From Botryllus schlosseri (lineage: Eukaryota > Chordata > Ascidiacea > Stolidobranchia > Styelidae): 20,414 nt of DNA. This document shows, piece after piece, positions 11,701 to 17,700 of this stretch. A program made the translations under genes and the position numbers. The notes under the pieces were generated by a model. That model saw only the letters and a program-made list of their open reading frames with translations. It searched no databases and was not told the origin of the DNA. The DNA lies in NCBI GenBank assembly GCA_000444245.1, contig ATSW01086709.1, forward strand, positions 1 to 20,414, in the 5' to 3' direction. Position 1 is the first letter of the stretch. The number at the start of each line of letters is the position of its first letter.

Positions 11701-14700
11701 ATATAATAATGTATTTGGGTTAGGGTACGGGTACATTATTATTGGAATTAGAGGAAGGCAAGCGCCAAATTCCACATGCTGCATTCACTGGTACACATTG
11801 CAGTAGATAATAACATATCAGGGCCATCAATATTACCATTCGCACAGTAAGATTTTAGGCCAAACTCTCAAATTGCGTACCTTCAATACAAACAGTACGA
11901 CTAGGAAATTACATGAACTTACCTCGACGTTATGCTTGCCGGTAACGTCCCCAGGTGGGATGCACACCAGTTTATCTTTATCGAGAGCGGACACGTTACA
12001 AAAATGCTCGTCGCCAATTTTAACAACCGCCGAGTCGCGGTCGCAGTTATTAGGGTTCGGACAGAGGTTCCGACCCTGGGAGTAGAAAGAGGCCCCGGTT
12101 AAGAATGACGAAAACCATACGTCAAAAAGTTGGATACTCACAGTTATGATGATGGGGCCGCTCGTGTGTGACAGCACGGAGTTTCCGCCCTCGCCAAGAT
12201 CGTTCAAATACGGATCGGCCGTGTATCTTATGACGCCGACGTTTTTGGTCAGGCAGTCGTCGAAAATAAGGCCGGCCGTGTAGTTGCCTGGTGTAAAATG
12301 ATGGGTCGTTTTAAAAACCAGACGATAAAATTATATTCTCACAGAATTACGAGCTGAGAGGAGTCCGATTTTGTAGAGTCAAAAATGCACCGATTAACAT
12401 CCACCAATAGATGTTCGTAAGACAGGTTTGATCACGGCCCAAGATATATCACCGTCAGAGCTGGGCATCTATCAATAAAAGATTCTCACCTATACGCTGT
12501 CCGGTGATGGAAGGCGAGTGACACATTCTGGTAGTGGAATCCAATCCAGGAGGATCACATTCCTGGAAAAGCGAAACGCAGAGGGTAGCAAAAATCAAAA
12601 CTATGTAAAGCAGTAGTTGATGCGATTGGCCTGGGTCATATTTTCTTGCGCAAGTCAGATTTTCGTGAAATATTATCCGATACAATATTGATCACTATAA
12701 CTATAAGTTGTTGTTAAATGACGGCCACGTACATCGACTGCTGATGACAGTAATGACATCAGAACCCGTATGTGGACACATGAGCAGGCAACACTTGAGC
12801 ATATGGGTTGGGGTTAGTTCAGGGTCATAAACTATGGATGTTTCGACGCGACACTCCGTCGTCAATTAGTGCCGATTTAGCAGGCGTCGAACCCTGTCTG
12901 CTTCGCTGAATCTGCTCTTGGACTCGCTAACCTTGCGTATCAGTCTTGCATTCAAACAGAATCAAGCAACCCAAATCGAAGATTAAACAATGGGAACTTC
13001 GGAATTGCTTTAAGAATACACTGATGTTAATACAAGCAAGTGAGATTCGCAATAGTGCTAGCTCGTCAGTTGCTCGATGGTATGGAGGACGAGACAACGG
13101 TAGCGAGGGCAATTTATACAAGCGAAAAAAGACAATTTAAAACAGTAATCAAACAATCCAATCACTAAAATCGGTACAAATACAATTAGCACAAACACGA
13201 AATACAAATAAGGACAGTCGAAAGACGAAGTGATTCCTCTAAAAACGTTATCAAATATAGGATACAAAAATCATGCGCAATCGCAAACAATAGATAACTA
13301 ACCTACGGATAGATACGCAACACCCGTCGTCACGCTTGCTTGCTCGGAGGAAATTACTGCTCAGCAATCTGAACGCAACGTAATTGCCAATCCCATAGCT
13401 GACGACCAGATCACTCAAACTGAATTAAGTTGATCTTATTTTAAAGCTACTGTCGCACTGATTCCGAAAATATACATTAAAATCTGATCAGGACAATGGA
13501 ACCGCCTTAAAATACACCTAAAAGTCTGAAAATCGGCATTATTCTGAACAATCGCAGCCACGCAAGGGTCATTGTTATGGTCATTGTGGTGCGTCGCTGC
13601 GATTGTTTAGGACAATGACGATTTTCAGACTTTGAAGGCTATTTCGGGCTGGTTCCTTGGCCTTGATGAAAGCTTAATGTATATTTTCGGAATCAGTGTG
13701 ACCGTAGCTTTCAAATAAGAAAGAACTTTATTTAATCTGAGCGCTAGGGTCGTCAGCTATGTGATTGGCAATTACGTTGCGTTCAGATTGCTGAGCAGTA
13801 TTTTCCTCCGAGCAAGCAAGCGTGACGACGGGTGTTGCGTAGCTATCCATAGGTTAGTTATCTATACATAAACTGACACGCTCTCGTCTCGCTAGGCAAC
13901 CATCACAAACGCGTTACAAAACACCGGCTTCCCAACAAATAAAATCAATCGCCGAGACGTACCCGAGACTTGTGGCGTCCGTCCAGCGAAACTTGAAGCA
14001 TCAGTTTCTGAGTGAGATCGAGGTTGTTGCCTTTCACCACAAACCTCATGCCTCCGCTCTGGATGGACTCGTGCCGGTCCAAGTCCAGGTTGGTCGGCAG
14101 CGAATTCTCGAAGACAAAGCGGTACGGATAGACCTCGACGCGATAGTCGAAATTCACCTGCAAACAACATCGGGTCGAAACGGAATAGTGTCAGGAATCC
14201 ATAACGAGGCGCAGTGTCGATTTGTAGACATTAGTGCAGGGATGACCAGGGGTTGGAAATGACTTGCGTTATCAAATTAATCGCCTGCGTAATTTCCATT
14301 CCAAGAGAAGAAATCAGCATAACGATGGCTCAGTGTGAATTCTGATCAACCTGACTGCTAAATTGTTCATCACTTTCATCCCTGGAGTCCGAATAACGTC
14401 CCCATTCCCATCTCGTAATTAGCCACTAATAAATGTCATATCGACACTCAGGTGGCCCGCGCAATCATTCATCAGGGTTGTAATGACTCGAGTCAGACTT
14501 GAGTCACTTTCTTAAAAACGACAAATGACTCGACTCGAGCCAATTTGTGCGTTGACTCAACTTGTACCCGAGTCATTGCGCATGACTCGGACCAAGTCAT
14601 ATGATTCAAGACTGGGTCTACCAAGACAGGCATGTCATTGTCATTTTGAAGAATAGTTAAGTTATCGCACCATTGTTATTTCGTCTATCAGTACTGATAC

Positions 14701-17700
14701 TTGAAAATGCAACCAAAAACTGGTAAAAGTGAGGAAAATTACTGCATGATGAATGCGAAGCTATAAATATCACCGAGCAGAGTTGTAAAAAGTGGGTTTC
14801 ACATGACATTATCTCGGAACTGATCAGCCAACACAATGACTTGGACTCGGACCCGACACTCTACTCCGTGACTTGGACTTGAACTTGACTCGGTGGTGAA
14901 TTGAAAATGACTCGATTTGACTCCAGTCAAAACCATAAAAGTGAGATTGACTAGTGACTCGGAACCTCGTGACTTGGTCGCAACCCTGTCATCCATGAAC
15001 TGCATCTGTTCCTTTGAATGCCACTGCAGTCTGCATCACTTATAGATTATGGGACATCATCAAAAAGTGATTTTCGATAGTATATAAGCGATAGTTCGAA
15101 ACAAAGTGCTACAACAAAAGAACCATCATTCGCGGCATGATAATAGCGAGATCACCACCTTAACTGGAGCGTCCATCACATTTCTTCTGAGCCTCTTTCT
15201 TCGCGACGACTCCTGTCTGTAGAACGGATTTCTGAAATGCAAAAACCTCGGTGACGGCTTCCCGAAAAGATGACTTCCGCTTCTCTGGCAAGGCCGGTCC
15301 CCGTTGCCACGAGAGGAACAGATCAGACCACAAACCTGCGGTTCTTCTCGTGCCCATTGCGACGATGGCTTCTCCGGGTCCGGCTGCTATCCTTGCAGGC
15401 CAGTTTGCATTTGAAGCCGTTTTTTGACATGGAACCGCTGCCAAACGGAAATAAAAATCTTCCGTGAAACGCCGTCATCGACTTTTCGCCTTACAGACTC
15501 ATGACTATGGCTATGACGAATGGACTTGAAGCCTAATACGATAATTCCCATCGCGAATAACCTCTGGGTAATCGAGTGAATTTTGTCGAAAAATATTCGT
15601 GCACCAAGTCGAAATATGCACAAATTAGTTTTAGCGTTCATCATTGACCCATCCAAGTCCAAAAAATTAACTTCTGTCCAGCCCAGTAATCATGGCCCCA
15701 CCTCCTTCCAATCTAGATTGGTGGTTCCCAACCTTCTTGCGTGTCGGAGCCGCGTTTCAAACTTCAGAGTACGTGTGGAGCCGCATGAAAACACTCGAGT
15801 CGGCTACTTATTACGTAAATGTAAGGGTAGCTAGCCTACCAGTGGATCTCGCCATCCAGCTAGTTCAAAAGCATGCACGTGGACTTCTATAGATTCTATA
15901 TTGGTTATTTCAGCATTGATAGACGCAGATTCGTGAGAGCTATACATTGAAACTCAAAATGCATATCATTTCTAAATCATACTATTGTGTCGTTATGTGA
16001 TAGCTCTTCAGTCTTCATACATTCCAGTACTTAATGCGCAAGTTTGCGGGGGAATATACCATGAGTAATAGACATAACAAGCATCCCTCATTTTAGCATT
16101 TATATACAGAAATTAACTATAACTACTCATTGAAACAAACAAACAACTGTCGTCTATTATACTTTTTGCGGCATGTTTAGAGGCTATCGCGGAGAGAGCC
16201 GCGGCCGGGAATCACTGGTCTAGTTGAAACATTCGTTTGCATTCACCGTTAATGACTGCAACCTGCGGTGAATGAAAATAAGGCACAAATCTTATAATAA
16301 TGACAATATTTGAAAAGACATCGCCCTTCAAAATACGGACAAATCATGAAATAAGGACAGTAGGACAACCCTGGCGATAAGAAACCTCTTTTGCCGGTCG
16401 CAAACCATATTTGCCGTATCTGTGCAAGCCCCAGGCCCAGAGCGCATTAGCATTAGAACACATATTTCACAAGCGGAAAAGCTCCGATTCAAGTCCTGAT
16501 TCTCACCTGACGACGTCGCAATCTCTGTCGCCAATCTGCACAGTGACGTTGTTACCGATATTGAGATTGTCCCCGGCAAACGTGATCACGCTGCCACCGC
16601 TCCCCAAGCCACGCTGCGGGGCGAAGCTGCTCAGACGCGGCATCACGAAATTAAAGAACTGAAATAGCAGACGTCACCGGTGAAAGATTTTCGCTCGATA
16701 GGATGTCGGTAGAACTGGGCAAATTAAAGTACTGGTACCTGAGGGAGTCAAGAAAGCTAATGAGTATGGAAAATGGGGAAAGTTCAAACATATTACTAGT
16801 ACGCGACCACAAAGAAAACAATTCCAGTTCCCCACCACGTAAAGACAATTTAGCATTTTCTCGACCACACCCACTTCATTGCGAATGTGTGTGACAATAG
16901 TCTTAACAGAAATATCATCTCCACTAAAATCTGTGACTTTGCACTACATGTTTTGAATGCTATGATACGGACCAGTCGAAGTGACATTGTGACAAGTTCG
17001 TTTGGTGACTGCTGTAAGCATTAAATAATCTGAATGACACGTGAACGTAGCACGAAATATTGAACTTAAGCAAAAGAAATTGAATCCGAAACACAGGAGC
17101 GAACTTCGTAAAACTGTCGTTGTTTGTCACGACGAGTGCCACCCTGACTTCCACCAAACAAAAAGAGTCAAAATAAAGATAACGGCGTGCGATTCTCGCA
17201 GAGCAATAAAAGAAATCCGGAATAGCGTAGAAGGACAAGAACAAATGTCTCCTAATCAAAGAAAAGTGCTTTCTCGGCATGCTGCTCGGTAAAGGATTGG
17301 CCGCAAATAATTCATAACCTTCAACCAAACTCCCCCATCGACAACGCAAAGTATGAGCGCACGGCTTCACAACAATGAAAAATCCATGCATATACCTCCC
17401 TGAAGACAGCCGTCTTTCCTAGACACGGCAATTCCGCTAGACAAAACAAACGAGTTAATACTACACAGGAGAATAGGGGATAGTAGTGTTAACGAGCACT
17501 GATCAGCCACGTTTGGGAAAAAGCTAGGCTAGGACATTAGGTTATATCCTTACATCCAAGCATGTCACAGTATAGAAGTCAACCTTGGCAGCGACAAACT
17601 TGCAAACAGCAATCATTTAGTATTCTCAGTTCTAGTTTCTACACGTATATTATTACACTCGAAAACCAGTTTCTATTTCCTGAACACAAACGTCTTTCTG

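Noticed and set aside
17041-17292. 83-codon plus-strand open frame rich in Lys and Arg
   Set aside because: No recognisable family, antisense within a plexin intron, no sign of promoter or splice context.
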